Assembly: GCA_020161395.1 (NCBI GenBank)
Contig: JAIUOE010000006.1
Location: forward strand, 124,001 to 188,000
Direction: 5' to 3'
Source of the DNA: Bacteroidota bacterium
GTDB lineage: Bacteria > Bacteroidota > Ignavibacteria > Ignavibacteriales > Ignavibacteriaceae
Length of the DNA: 64,000 bases
Shown: one piece after another, positions 53,452-61,553 of the stretch
Position numbering within the stretch: the first letter of the stretch is position 1
Layout of the letters: each line of letters begins with the position of its first letter
Made by a program: the position numbers and the translations under genes
Notes under the pieces: model-generated
Database searches by the model: none
The model's input: only the letters and a program-made list of their open reading frames with translations
Told to the model about the DNA's origin: nothing

Positions 53452-55245
53452 ATGAAAAAATATACACTATTGACATTTCTTTTTTTAATCCTGTTTTCTG
53501 CGAATTGTTATACGCAATATCGGAATGAGTTAAATGGCTTTTTGGCAGGAATTGAGAGTGGAATAAATACATCAAATTTTAGAACTGAGTTGTCAGCACC
53601 GAATGCATATGGCAGAGTATTTGTTCAATCACCGGGAAGGATTCTTGAACTTGGAATTGGCTATTTCAAATTTAGAGATTTTTCCGAAGGGTCACAGTCT
53701 TACGAAACAGACCTGTATAACCTGGATTTAAAATTGGGGTTTGGTTCACAGGAAGGATCGGGGTCATTCCAACTTTATCCGTTAGGCATAAGTTTAGCGT
53801 ATGTAGAGAAACTGAAAAGTCCCATTCTAACTGTGACTAGGACCGAATATGAGGTCGGAAAAAAATATGATTGGATTGTCTCCTATACTGCGACAATGAA
53901 TTATGATGTTCATTTAAATAAATTTATGAGTATTGGTCTAACTCTTGGTCTAAACCTGGCAAATGGTTTTGTTCTCGAATCCAAGGATTCAACCACAAGA
54001 ACAAATTTGTTTTATTTCGGAACACGCTTGGTCTTTGGCAGCAATGGGTTCTTTAGAGATAGCGATGGAGACAGAATAACTAACTCAGATGAAGAAGAGA
54101 TTTATCGTACAGACCCCGAAAAAGCAGATACAGACGGTGACAGAGTCAGCGATTATGATGAGATATTTAAATACAAAACGGATCCGCTGAAAGCCGATAC
54201 TGATGGAGACGGCGTCAGTGATGGTGATGAACTTTATAAGTATAAAACAAATCCATTGTATACTGACACGGATAGTGATGGACTAAACGACGGCGATGAA
54301 ATTCTGCAATACAGAACTAATCCGTTAGATATGGATACAGACGGCGACGGTATCAGTGACTATAAAGAAATCTTCAAGTACAAATCCGATCCACTTAAGT
54401 CAGATACAGATGGTGACGGGTTGTCCGATTACGATGAAGTTTTCACTTATAAGACTGATCCTGCATTAGCTGATACAGACGGAGATGGAATAACAGATCG
54501 TGATGAAATTAAAAAATTCAATACTGACCCGTTCAAAGCTGATACAGACGAGGACGGGATAAATGACCGGGATGAGATTGTAGTATATCACACGAATGCA
54601 TTAATCGCCGATAGTGATGGAGATGGTATCAAAGATTATGATGAAATATTTGTCTACAAAACAAAGCCACTGGTGTTTGATACCGATATTGATCAGATAT
54701 CCGATGGTGATGAGGTATTTAAATACCACACAAATCCCTCACTGGGTGATTCAGACAATGACGGACTGGGAGATTACCAGGAGATATTCTATTATTATAC
54801 AAACCCGCTCCTGATTGACAGTGACAACAGTGGAGTTGATGATAAAACTGAAGTCGAAAGGGGAACCGATCCAAACGACAAAGAGGATGATGTAATAGAG
54901 GTTAACAAAATAATCGTTCTTGAAGGAATAGAATTTGAGTTTCAAAAAGCCACGATTACCCCGGAGTCTGACAGACGATTGCAGAAAACTCTGAAACTGT
55001 TGCAGGCTTTCCCCAATTATAACTTTTCTCTGGAAGGGCACACGGATGATATCGGCGGGCGACAATTCAATCAAAAGTTGTCACTTGATCGTGCAAAAGC
55101 GGTAAAGACCTGGTTGGTGAATCACGGTATCAACGCAAAAAGATTGACAGTAAAAGGATTTGGTTTTGACAAGCCCGTAGCCTCCAATTCAACAGATGAA
55201 GGCCGTCAGAGGAACAGGAGGGTCGAGTTTATAAGGACAAATTAA
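53452..55245 (+). CDS. OmpA-family protein with thrombospondin type-3-like repeats
   Basis: 597 residues. A signal peptide (CYTQ); an N-terminal ~180-residue outer-membrane barrel-like domain; 12 repeats of ~23 residues of the form DTDGDGVSDGDELYKYKTNP (~202-475), whose Asp-rich loops should bind calcium; and a C-terminal OmpA domain (FSLEGHTDDIGG, NQKLSLDRAKAV, VKGFGFDKPV, NRRVEF) that binds peptidoglycan. It should tie the outer membrane to the cell wall, with a stiff calcium-dependent arm. It follows the CHAP protein gene in the same direction, beyond a terminator. Confidence 0.9.
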   Translation: MKKYTLLTFLFLILFSANCYTQYRNELNGFLAGIESGINTSNFRTELSAPNAYGRVFVQSPGRILELGIGYFKFRDFSEGSQSYETDLYNLDLKLGFGSQEGSGSFQLYPLGISLAYVEKLKSPILTVTRTEYEVGKKYDWIVSYTATMNYDVHLNKFMSIGLTLGLNLANGFVLESKDSTTRTNLFYFGTRLVFGSNGFFRDSDGDRITNSDEEEIYRTDPEKADTDGDRVSDYDEIFKYKTDPLKADTDGDGVSDGDELYKYKTNPLYTDTDSDGLNDGDEILQYRTNPLDMDTDGDGISDYKEIFKYKSDPLKSDTDGDGLSDYDEVFTYKTDPALADTDGDGITDRDEIKKFNTDPFKADTDEDGINDRDEIVVYHTNALIADSDGDGIKDYDEIFVYKTKPLVFDTDIDQISDGDEVFKYHTNPSLGDSDNDGLGDYQEIFYYYTNPLLIDSDNSGVDDKTEVERGTDPNDKEDDVIEVNKIIVLEGIEFEFQKATITPESDRRLQKTLKLLQAFPNYNFSLEGHTDDIGGRQFNQKLSLDRAKAVKTWLVNHGINAKRLTVKGFGFDKPVASNSTDEGRQRNRRVEFIRTN

Positions 55246-55322
55246 ATTTTTTGTTCCGTGGGTTTACAGGACTCAGAAAAATTATTGTGTCGAGTACTTA
55301 ACAACTAATTTTGAGATTTCTT

Positions 55323-55946
55323 ATGAAATTATTAATTCCAAAAGCAGTTTTCGCGGTTTTGTTGTCGTTGTTTGTCATCGGGTGTGGTGGTCCGACGGAG
55401 CAGGTGATAGTCCAGGCGATAAAAAATGACATTCTAAAAGAGAAAGGCACCACTCTTGACCAAAGCTACGATAAATCGATTTCGTTGCAAACAGGTGCAA
55501 TTTATGGTTCAAATGGAGGGATGAGTTTGGATCAGCGAATTGAAAAGATGAAATTTCTTTCATCTGCAAAATTCAATCAAGCCTTCATGGACTGGATGGT
55601 TAACAATGGATATATTACCGAAAAGGGAGAAAGAACTTCATATGAGATCAGAGGGTCATTAACCGAAAAAGGCCTCGAGTACATAAACTCAACTCAATCG
55701 GTAATTAAAACAAATACCGGGAGAAAATTCTGCTTTTTTGATCAGGAAATAAATATCCTGGAGAAAAAGAAGAATGACGACGGTTCATATACTGTAAGAT
55801 ATTCAATCAAGTATGTGCCAATTGATGCCCCTCATGTCAAAGGAGTAGACCTTTCTGCAGTCGATCTCTCCAAACTAACCGGGAGGGAACAGGTCGTAAG
55901 ATTGATTAAAAAGAATGGTATTTGGGTTAGTAAAAGATTTATATAA
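55323..55946 (+). CDS. Uncharacterised lipoprotein
   Basis: About 207 residues from ATG 55323 (an in-frame TTG at 55311 is upstream). A lipobox (LFVIGCGG) marks a lipoprotein. The rest is a mixed helix/strand domain with no motif I recognise: a segment SLDQRIEKMKFLSSAKFNQAF, a middle ITEKGERTSYEIRGSLTEKG, and a C-terminal strand pattern (YTVRYSIKYVPI). It starts the run of small exported proteins 55323-59411 and is 11 bp from the next gene. Confidence 0.65.
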   Translation: MKLLIPKAVFAVLLSLFVIGCGGPTEQVIVQAIKNDILKEKGTTLDQSYDKSISLQTGAIYGSNGGMSLDQRIEKMKFLSSAKFNQAFMDWMVNNGYITEKGERTSYEIRGSLTEKGLEYINSTQSVIKTNTGRKFCFFDQEINILEKKKNDDGSYTVRYSIKYVPIDAPHVKGVDLSAVDLSKLTGREQVVRLIKKNGIWVSKRFI

Positions 55947-55957
55947 AAGGAGCTGAT

Positions 55958-57190
55958 ATGAAAGTTTGTTTATTGTTGCTATTTATGGTTTTATTCTACT
56001 CATCGGCTTCTGCTCAAAAGAAAGAGTGGGAGAAAGAGTTGGTAGGAGCCAAGTCACTCACTCTGATCAACGATTCAGATGGATGTGTAATTTCAGGTGT
56101 TTTTTTAGGGAAGCTTTCATTTGGCGGTAAAAGTTTTACCGGTTCAGCCAATTCGAATGTTTTCCTGATGAAGGTAAACACATCAGGGGAGGTGGTATGG
56201 TTAAGATTGATTAATTTGAAGGGGGCACCTTTTGAATTGAAAATGAAACGAGATTCATTTCACAATTATTATTTTATATACAGAGAGGATGGAGGGACTT
56301 ACCTTGTCAAGTGTAATGAACAGGGAGAAATAAAGTGGGAAAAGTTTGTTATTACTCAAGGAGAGCAATCCTATTCGGAGATTACGGATATAGCATTTGA
56401 TCGTAATGGATGTGGGTATATTACCGGCAGCTTCAGAGGAAGACTTGAACTTGGCGATAATTTAAATAACGCTCGTGGTAGGTGTACTTTTGTTGCCAAA
56501 CTTGATACTTTTGGGCGTTCTATCTGGGCAAAAGAGTTTGGTAAAGGATCTGGAATTGGAATTTCGGTTGACCAAAGTGAAAATATCATTGTAGTTGGTA
56601 TCTTAAATGGAGAACTACATTTTAAGAATACCAAATTGGAAAGTAAAAAGTCTGATGCACTAATTTTTAAATTGGATGATAAAGGAAATTTGCTTTGGGC
56701 TCAAAGTGCCGGGGGAAGTGACAGGGATATAGCTTTTAAAGTTCTGACCGACATTCAAGGAAATAATTATGTAAGTGGAATTTATAATGGTGACGCCAAA
56801 TTTGGCAAAAAAACGCTTAAAAGTAAAGGAGGTGTTGATATTTTTTTAACTAAAATTGACAGTAAAGGTAAATTTTTATGGGCAGAGAGTTTTGGGACAA
56901 AAGCAGATGAAGCTGGCTCACATCTGTTTCTAAGCGATAATGGCAACTGCTATCTCTTTAGTGGTTTTATGGGTGAGGACAGAGGGAGTGACGAGAATCA
57001 GTTACCAATGAAAGGGAAAAACCTTATGATCGTTGATCGGGGTGGAAAGGTTATTGGATCAAAGGAAATAAAAGATGCAGCATATATTACCATGATGAAT
57101 TTTACAGAGGAAAAAATAGGTGAATTATATGTTTTAACCATCCCATCAAAAAGAGAAAATTGGAAGTTGATTAAATATGTGAATTTTTAA
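55958..57190 (+). CDS. Exported SBBP-type beta-propeller protein
   Basis: 410 residues. A signal peptide (SSASAQ) precedes repeated blades of the kind GCGYITGSFRGRLELG / NNYVSGIYNGDAKFGKKTL followed by FLTKIDSKGKFLWAESFG, the seven-bladed-type beta-propeller repeat (SBBP). No catalytic residues are visible. AAAGGAG sits at the proper distance from the ATG. It shares the block with other exported proteins and probably binds a ligand at the surface or in the periplasm. Confidence 0.78.
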   Translation: MKVCLLLLFMVLFYSSASAQKKEWEKELVGAKSLTLINDSDGCVISGVFLGKLSFGGKSFTGSANSNVFLMKVNTSGEVVWLRLINLKGAPFELKMKRDSFHNYYFIYREDGGTYLVKCNEQGEIKWEKFVITQGEQSYSEITDIAFDRNGCGYITGSFRGRLELGDNLNNARGRCTFVAKLDTFGRSIWAKEFGKGSGIGISVDQSENIIVVGILNGELHFKNTKLESKKSDALIFKLDDKGNLLWAQSAGGSDRDIAFKVLTDIQGNNYVSGIYNGDAKFGKKTLKSKGGVDIFLTKIDSKGKFLWAESFGTKADEAGSHLFLSDNGNCYLFSGFMGEDRGSDENQLPMKGKNLMIVDRGGKVIGSKEIKDAAYITMMNFTEEKIGELYVLTIPSKRENWKLIKYVNF

Positions 57191-57306
57191 GGGAGCCAAC
57201 TGCCATCCACATTCGGAGTGGCACAATTTATCAATTATTCGAAAAACTATAATTTGAATCTACCGGTAACTTTCTGAAAAAATTAAATACTAAAAAGGAG
57301 CATATC

Positions 57307-58155
57307 ATGTTCTCACGGTTTTTACTTCTCGCGTGTTATTTTTCATCTATAATATTTGCACAGGATTTTCTGCCGGGTAGCTTTTGGTGTGCTGAACCTG
57401 TTACACCTGATCCTGAATCTTACGATCAACAAGCATTTAAATATAATCCCGTCTATGTTGAACTCAGTTCTGCGATTCGAGAGAGGATGATGCCTTATTA
57501 TGTGAAAGAACTAAAAAAACAGGGCGTTTCAAAAGAGACCCATACCCAGGGAAAAAAAACAGTTGCAAATTTCTACTATAATCAGGAGGGACTTTTAACA
57601 AAATACGAGTCGAAAGAATATTTTAGTGAGATTACACTCGAGTATGATGAAAACAACAATATTAAAACATTGGTTCGCAGAGGCGATAATTATTATTCGA
57701 AGACAGCTTTAACTCGTGATTCAATGAAGAGAATTTCTGCTGTGCATACGGATAACAATAGTTTTATTTATTCGTACGATAAATCAGGAAAACTTGAGAA
57801 GATAGTCAGTCAAACACCGCGATTAACAGTAATCTGGCGATTAAATAATGTATATGTAACTCCGGGGATAACATTCGCCACAAACGCGGATTCTATTGAA
57901 TACGACGAATATGGCCGTATGCTGAAATTTGAGTCTGGAATGGATCCTAACGGTGGTTCGGCAAATTACGATAAATCAGGGAGACTCGTTTATGAAGGGT
58001 ATTTCCCCAGAAATGGTTGTTACACTAATTCATTTTCTTACAAAAATAACCTGATTGCGAAGATTCAACTCGAAACCTTCAACAATATGTATCAAAAAAC
58101 CTCAACAGTAGTCACAAATGTGAAGTATGAGTACAAGCATAAGAAAAAGAAATAG
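57307..58155 (+). CDS. Exported YD-repeat-like protein of unknown function
   Basis: 282 residues with a signal peptide (SIIFAQ). The middle and end hold short repeats with YYNQEGLLTKYES, LEYDENNNIKTL, YSYDKSGKLEKI and ANYDKSGRLVYEG, similar to single RHS/YD repeats, which usually form a beta shell. There is no toxin or polymorphic C-terminus. AAAGGAG is present upstream. The function is unknown; surface or periplasmic location is likely. Confidence 0.6.
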   Translation: MFSRFLLLACYFSSIIFAQDFLPGSFWCAEPVTPDPESYDQQAFKYNPVYVELSSAIRERMMPYYVKELKKQGVSKETHTQGKKTVANFYYNQEGLLTKYESKEYFSEITLEYDENNNIKTLVRRGDNYYSKTALTRDSMKRISAVHTDNNSFIYSYDKSGKLEKIVSQTPRLTVIWRLNNVYVTPGITFATNADSIEYDEYGRMLKFESGMDPNGGSANYDKSGRLVYEGYFPRNGCYTNSFSYKNNLIAKIQLETFNNMYQKTSTVVTNVKYEYKHKKKK

Positions 58156-58238
58156 AACAGCTAAAAGGACAATTACTCCATTATATTGAGAGCGGGGAAT
58201 TCTTAACTTCGTTAAAATTTGATAAACAAGAGATCTAT

Positions 58239-59411
58239 ATGAAAAACCTTTTTTTATGGTTTACAGTTTTGCTGATCATTCTGTGTACCGGTTGCTCTGA
58301 TAAAAAATCGAATCATGATGCAATTACTAAATCGGTAATCAGCCAAATAAATACAGACAGTTCAGATTTTTTTAATATATACTTCCATGATCCGGCAAAG
58401 GTAAAAGCCTTGACGGTCGATACAATTTCATCATTTGTTCAAAAAGGTGATACTGCGGTTTTCAGCGGAATGATTACGCTTCAAAAAACGGTTTACCCGG
58501 AATTCACAAACAAACACATCAGGAATGAATTGTTTTATCCCTTTGAAGAGAAACTTGGAAGGAAATTTGAAGCAACTGTGGAAACCAAAGACACACTATA
58601 CAAGTTGTTGTACTTCAAATTGGATCAGCCTCACATCCTTACAGTTGCAAACGATAAAGTGAATGCGGATGATTTCTTCAAAAAAAATCGAATTAACTCC
58701 TTAAAAAAAGTACCTGCATTAATTGCAAAAGTGAAAGAACAGTTCAAGGGGACCTCACAAGACGCAAAAGACTATCTTTTTTGTCTTCTTCATGAAAGGA
58801 TGAAGAAACTCGCCAAGCCGTATGAATACAATGTAAATATGGGTGAAGCCAAGTACACTTCATTTCAATCAAATACAAAATATGGATTTGCTATAGACAG
58901 CGATGAAGGCTTTTCATGGTTAGTGCCGGATTACGATTATTTAAAAAAAGAGTTTACAGATTTTATTTCAGATGATTTGATGATATTTGTTGATGTGTTC
59001 AAATTGGAACACGAATCATCATTTTGCGGAAGGGATGCTTTCCTTAGTGATATAATAACGCCACAAGAAAGATTGAAACGATTAATCGAGATTGAAGACT
59101 ATTTCAATAGGAATGAACAGCCTCTTTTGCAAGATCAAATCGAGGAGTTGTTCATAAATCTGTTCACAAGATTATTCAGAACATTCCATCAAACACCGGT
59201 GGTCGCGTCTGTATCAGAGGTCAAGGGCACGCCTATAGATCCGGAATTAAAAGCTGTTTTTCTTGAAGCTGAAAAAAAATATTCTGATACATTCACGGGT
59301 GCTTTTGCGAGGGAATACAATAAGATTCTGGTAAAAAACAACTATCTGTTTACCGATGAAGTGATATCGTTTTTAGCTTCCAAAGACTTTGTTGACACTA
59401 GATTCAGATGA
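58239..59411 (+). CDS. Uncharacterised lipoprotein
   Basis: 390 residues with a lipobox (ILCTGCSDKK). It has no motif I can name. The N-terminal half is mixed, with SFVQKGDTAVFSGMI; the rest is largely helical and acidic. It ends 29 bp before the right-hand terminator of the 16-kb block, so it is the last gene there. Confidence 0.6.
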   Translation: MKNLFLWFTVLLIILCTGCSDKKSNHDAITKSVISQINTDSSDFFNIYFHDPAKVKALTVDTISSFVQKGDTAVFSGMITLQKTVYPEFTNKHIRNELFYPFEEKLGRKFEATVETKDTLYKLLYFKLDQPHILTVANDKVNADDFFKKNRINSLKKVPALIAKVKEQFKGTSQDAKDYLFCLLHERMKKLAKPYEYNVNMGEAKYTSFQSNTKYGFAIDSDEGFSWLVPDYDYLKKEFTDFISDDLMIFVDVFKLEHESSFCGRDAFLSDIITPQERLKRLIEIEDYFNRNEQPLLQDQIEELFINLFTRLFRTFHQTPVVASVSEVKGTPIDPELKAVFLEAEKKYSDTFTGAFAREYNKILVKNNYLFTDEVISFLASKDFVDTRFR

Positions 59412-59440
59412 ACTTTAAATCCTAAAATCGGATGTGTAAC

Positions 59441-59482
59441 AAAAAAGCCCGACAGTGAAAATTGCCGGGCTTTTTTTTAATT
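59441..59482. terminator. Bidirectional terminator, copy 2 (right end of the 16-kb block)
   Basis: A6-GCCCG, the same loop as copy 1, CGGGC-T8-AATT. It can end the lipoprotein gene on the plus strand and, on the minus strand, the transcript of the deoxyhypusine-synthase-like gene and its inserted cassette. Confidence 0.9.
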
Positions 59483-59493
59483 GCTCATATGCT

Positions 59494-59563
59494 TTACGCA
59501 GTAACAGATTCCTGTTCGAGAACTTTGGTGAATTCTTTAGCTTCTCTTCCGAGGTGAGCGCCT
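59494..59563 (-). repeat. Left copy of the 70-bp duplicated 3' end of the deoxyhypusine-synthase-like gene (orphan)
   Basis: All 70 bases match 60138-60207. On the minus strand it codes the same last 22 residues and stop as the gene, but has no start or upstream part here. It begins 11 bp from the terminator, which is where the gene would have ended before the insertion. Confidence 0.95.
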
Positions 59564-59564
59564 G

Positions 59565-60002
59565 CTAAAGATTTTCCAAATCAGCCAAATCCTGATATCT
59601 TCCTGAAGCTTTTTTATTCATTTTCAAATCTTCAAGATTGATCAGGTTCACCGTGACGCCATCCAGTAAAACAGTTTCTCGTTTGGGGAAACAATCTTCA
59701 AAATTAACCCCGGATGCTCCCATGATCAAATCTATTCTCGCAGGAGGATATCCCAATTGAATGATTCCATCGGGGTCAAGAAAATCATCACGAGTTAACC
59801 CAAGACTTCCAAAGCCGAATTCTTTCAATACTTCCTCAATTTTTTCGGCATTTTCTTTGCTGCATTCCAGCCATAAATCGAGATCTTTAGTAAATCTCGG
59901 ATTTCCATAAAATCCAACAGCATAGCCGCCAACAAGGAGGTACTTAACGGACTTTTCGTTTAATAATTGAATAAACTCTTTGAAGTCTTGGGTAAGTGCC
60001 AT
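59565..60002 (-). CDS. Nucleotidyltransferase (MNT/DUF6036-like), cassette gene 2
   Basis: 145 residues. An N-terminal nucleotidyltransferase motif, LLVGGYAVGFYGNPRFTKDLDLWLE, gives hG-G-x(n)-D-x-D; the third acidic residue is in ARIDLIMG. The end, LKMNKKASGRYQDLADLENL, is typical of the small antitoxin-like or AbiEii-related nucleotidyltransferases. Length is normal for the family. Its stop is 2 bp from the left 70-bp repeat, and its start lies 59 bp inside the partner gene. It may modify tRNA or a partner protein by adding nucleotides; this is known for relatives but not shown here. Confidence 0.85.
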   Translation of the reverse strand: MALTQDFKEFIQLLNEKSVKYLLVGGYAVGFYGNPRFTKDLDLWLECSKENAEKIEEVLKEFGFGSLGLTRDDFLDPDGIIQLGYPPARIDLIMGASGVNFEDCFPKRETVLLDGVTVNLINLEDLKMNKKASGRYQDLADLENL

Positions 60003-60135
60003 ATTTCCACAAAATATATTCTGTTCGTAATTGCTCGAGATGATCCATCCTTGCCTGGGGTGACTGATTCATCCAGTAGGAACGGTCATCGTTCTTGTCA
60101 GTGAGCTTCTTTTTTGTGACTGCTTTTTCTATCAT
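59944..60135 (-). CDS. Small partner protein of the nucleotidyltransferase, cassette gene 1
   Basis: 63 residues. The pattern DDRSYWMNQSPQARMDHLEQLR followed by YGTYPRLQRVYSIIKRK is one often encoded just ahead of such nucleotidyltransferases. It starts 2 bp after the stop of the deoxyhypusine-synthase-like gene (TAATAATG on the minus strand), so it should be translated by coupling; no own ribosome site is seen. It overlaps the nucleotidyltransferase gene by 59 bp. Its function is unknown; a toxin-antitoxin relation is possible. Confidence 0.75.
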   Translation of the reverse strand: MIEKAVTKKKLTDKNDDRSYWMNQSPQARMDHLEQLRTEYILWKYGTYPRLQRVYSIIKRKVR

Positions 60136-60137
60136 TA

Positions 60138-60207
60138 TTACGCAGTAACAGATTCCTGTTCGAGAACTTTGGTGAATTCTTTAGCTTCTCTTCCGAGGTG
60201 AGCGCCT
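60138..60207 (-). repeat. Right copy of the 70-bp duplication (in the gene)
   Basis: The copy still joined to the complete gene; identical to 59494-59563. Together they bound the 574-bp cassette 59564-60137. Confidence 0.95.
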
Positions 60208-61178
60208 TTGTGATAAGCATAGCCCGAGATCAGAGGCATGGCAAGGGTAGCCTCGGAATAAACCATCTGTTCGTAAACGAGGTCGACCTTGCCCCATGAG
60301 CTTGCTTCTTTCAGGGTACTTCCTGAGAGGGCTCCATCTCTTTCGTCGGCAACGGTAACCTGAATTGCATACTTGTGCATTGGTGCATCGCCTTCGAGTA
60401 TTTCTGCAGCAACAACGATATCCTGTGTGAAGTTTTTAGGTACTCCGCCGCCGATCATGTAGATACCCGATTCACCGCTGGCGATCTTGATCTTTGTCAG
60501 TTCAAGAAAATCTTTTGCAGCATCGAGGGAAACATGCGATCCGGGATTTTTTGTCTGGTGCATAACGAAACCGAAACCTGCGGAACAGTCACTGAATGCA
60601 GGAACGAAAATCGGTACATTTTTCTTGTAGCATGCATAAATAATGCTGTCGTCACATTTTGGACCGGTTTCATCGAGATATTTTCCAAATTCCTTAAGGA
60701 ATTCTCTCGAGGAGTACGCACCCGGTTCCATGGAATCGAAAATCTTTGCTGTGGTTTCGTCACAGATTCTGAGTTCGTCTTCATCAATGTATGTATCATA
60801 AATTCTGTCGATGGCGAGGTCCCTAAGTTCGGCGTCGTTTACAAACGGGGTTCCGATATAGTGCTTGAAACCGAGGGCTTCAAAGAAATCCTGATCCACC
60901 ATGTTGGCGCCGGTGGAGACGATTGCGTCAACCATGTTGTTCATAACCATGTCATAGACGACTTTTTTGAGTCCGGCGGAAAATAAAGACCCTGCCAAAG
61001 TGAGGATTACGGTGCAATCTTTGTCACGGAGCATCATATCATAAATTCTTGCAGCTCTGTTCAGGTTTCTCGCCTGAAACGCCATTTTCTCCATTGCGTC
61101 AACCAATGGGGCAACATTATGTTCTTTAATGTCAATATGTTCAATAACACCTTTCAAGTAATCTGACTTTTGGGGCAT
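60138..61178 (-). CDS. Deoxyhypusine-synthase-family protein
   Basis: 346 residues, full length for the family. NAD-site and substrate motifs include LTLAGSLFSAGL, DAIVSTGANMVDQD, FVPAFSDCSAGFGF, GGGVPKNF and the segment SSWGKVD with Lys297 at the position of the lysine that carries the aminobutyl group in deoxyhypusine synthase. Bacterial members more often act as homospermidine- or other polyamine-forming enzymes. The start has AAAGGAG upstream. The last 70 bp occur twice because of the cassette inserted directly behind the stop. Confidence 0.9.
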   Translation of the reverse strand: MPQKSDYLKGVIEHIDIKEHNVAPLVDAMEKMAFQARNLNRAARIYDMMLRDKDCTVILTLAGSLFSAGLKKVVYDMVMNNMVDAIVSTGANMVDQDFFEALGFKHYIGTPFVNDAELRDLAIDRIYDTYIDEDELRICDETTAKIFDSMEPGAYSSREFLKEFGKYLDETGPKCDDSIIYACYKKNVPIFVPAFSDCSAGFGFVMHQTKNPGSHVSLDAAKDFLELTKIKIASGESGIYMIGGGVPKNFTQDIVVAAEILEGDAPMHKYAIQVTVADERDGALSGSTLKEASSWGKVDLVYEQMVYSEATLAMPLISGYAYHKGAHLGREAKEFTKVLEQESVTA

Positions 61179-61345
61179 TTATTGTGACTCCTTTCATTAG
61201 GGGTGATAAATAAAAAAAACTAACACACAATAAAGTAATAAAAAGAGAAATTTCCAATTGATTTGGGGCTCAAAGATAAATTTATTAAAAAATAGAGAAC
61301 AATTGGTAAACAAACAAAAAAAAATTAAAAAATTTGTCAAAAGAT

Positions 61346-61376
61346 ATTGTTATTGAAAAAAAATATACTTAATTTG
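61346..61376 (+). promoter_or_regulatory. Promoter candidate of the anchor-J protein gene
   Basis: ATTG (61346-61349), 19 bases, TTAATTTG (61369-61376), one mismatch in each element from TTTG-N19-TAnnTTTG. It would give a ~170-base leader. Confidence 0.35.
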
Positions 61377-61415
61377 CCGATCCATATTGTGATCTCTATC
61401 ATTGGATCAGGATAT

Positions 61416-61500
61416 GGAACGACCCGGCAGGAATCGGGTTTGATGTTCCTTAAATCAGAAAAGACAGGCCGGCGGGCGGATAAGGCCTTCCGGGGCAGCA
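61416..61500 (+). promoter_or_regulatory. Structured 5' leader
   Basis: GGAAC (61416-61420) pairs with GTTCC (61445-61449) and, inside it, ACCCG (61422-61426) with CGGGT (61435-61439). A second GC-rich fold follows (AGGCCGGC... with GGCCTTCCGG). It may be a regulatory RNA or only stabilise the mRNA. Confidence 0.4.
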
Positions 61501-61553
61501 AGATTAAGAAATATCTAAACAACTCATCATCAACAATCAATTAGAGGCAACAA

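Larger units (their letters stand above)
61179..61553. other. 375-bp gap: divergent promoters and structured leader
   Basis: AT-rich up to ~61375, then a more GC-rich stretch up to the next gene. A likely plus-strand promoter lies at 61346-61376 and a folded leader at 61410-61500. A 65-codon open frame covering the leader (61347-61544) has no ribosome site and I do not call it. Confidence 0.55.

Noticed and set aside
57220..57236. TGGCAC as a second sigma-54 promoter
   Set aside because: The -24 half is perfect but no -12 TTGC follows at the right distance.
57307..58155. RHS/polymorphic toxin
   Set aside because: Only a few YD-like repeats, no RHS core, no variable toxin end and no immunity gene.
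61347..61544. 65-codon open frame in the leader of the anchor-J gene
   Set aside because: It starts inside the promoter candidate and has no ribosome site; the region is better explained as a folded leader.
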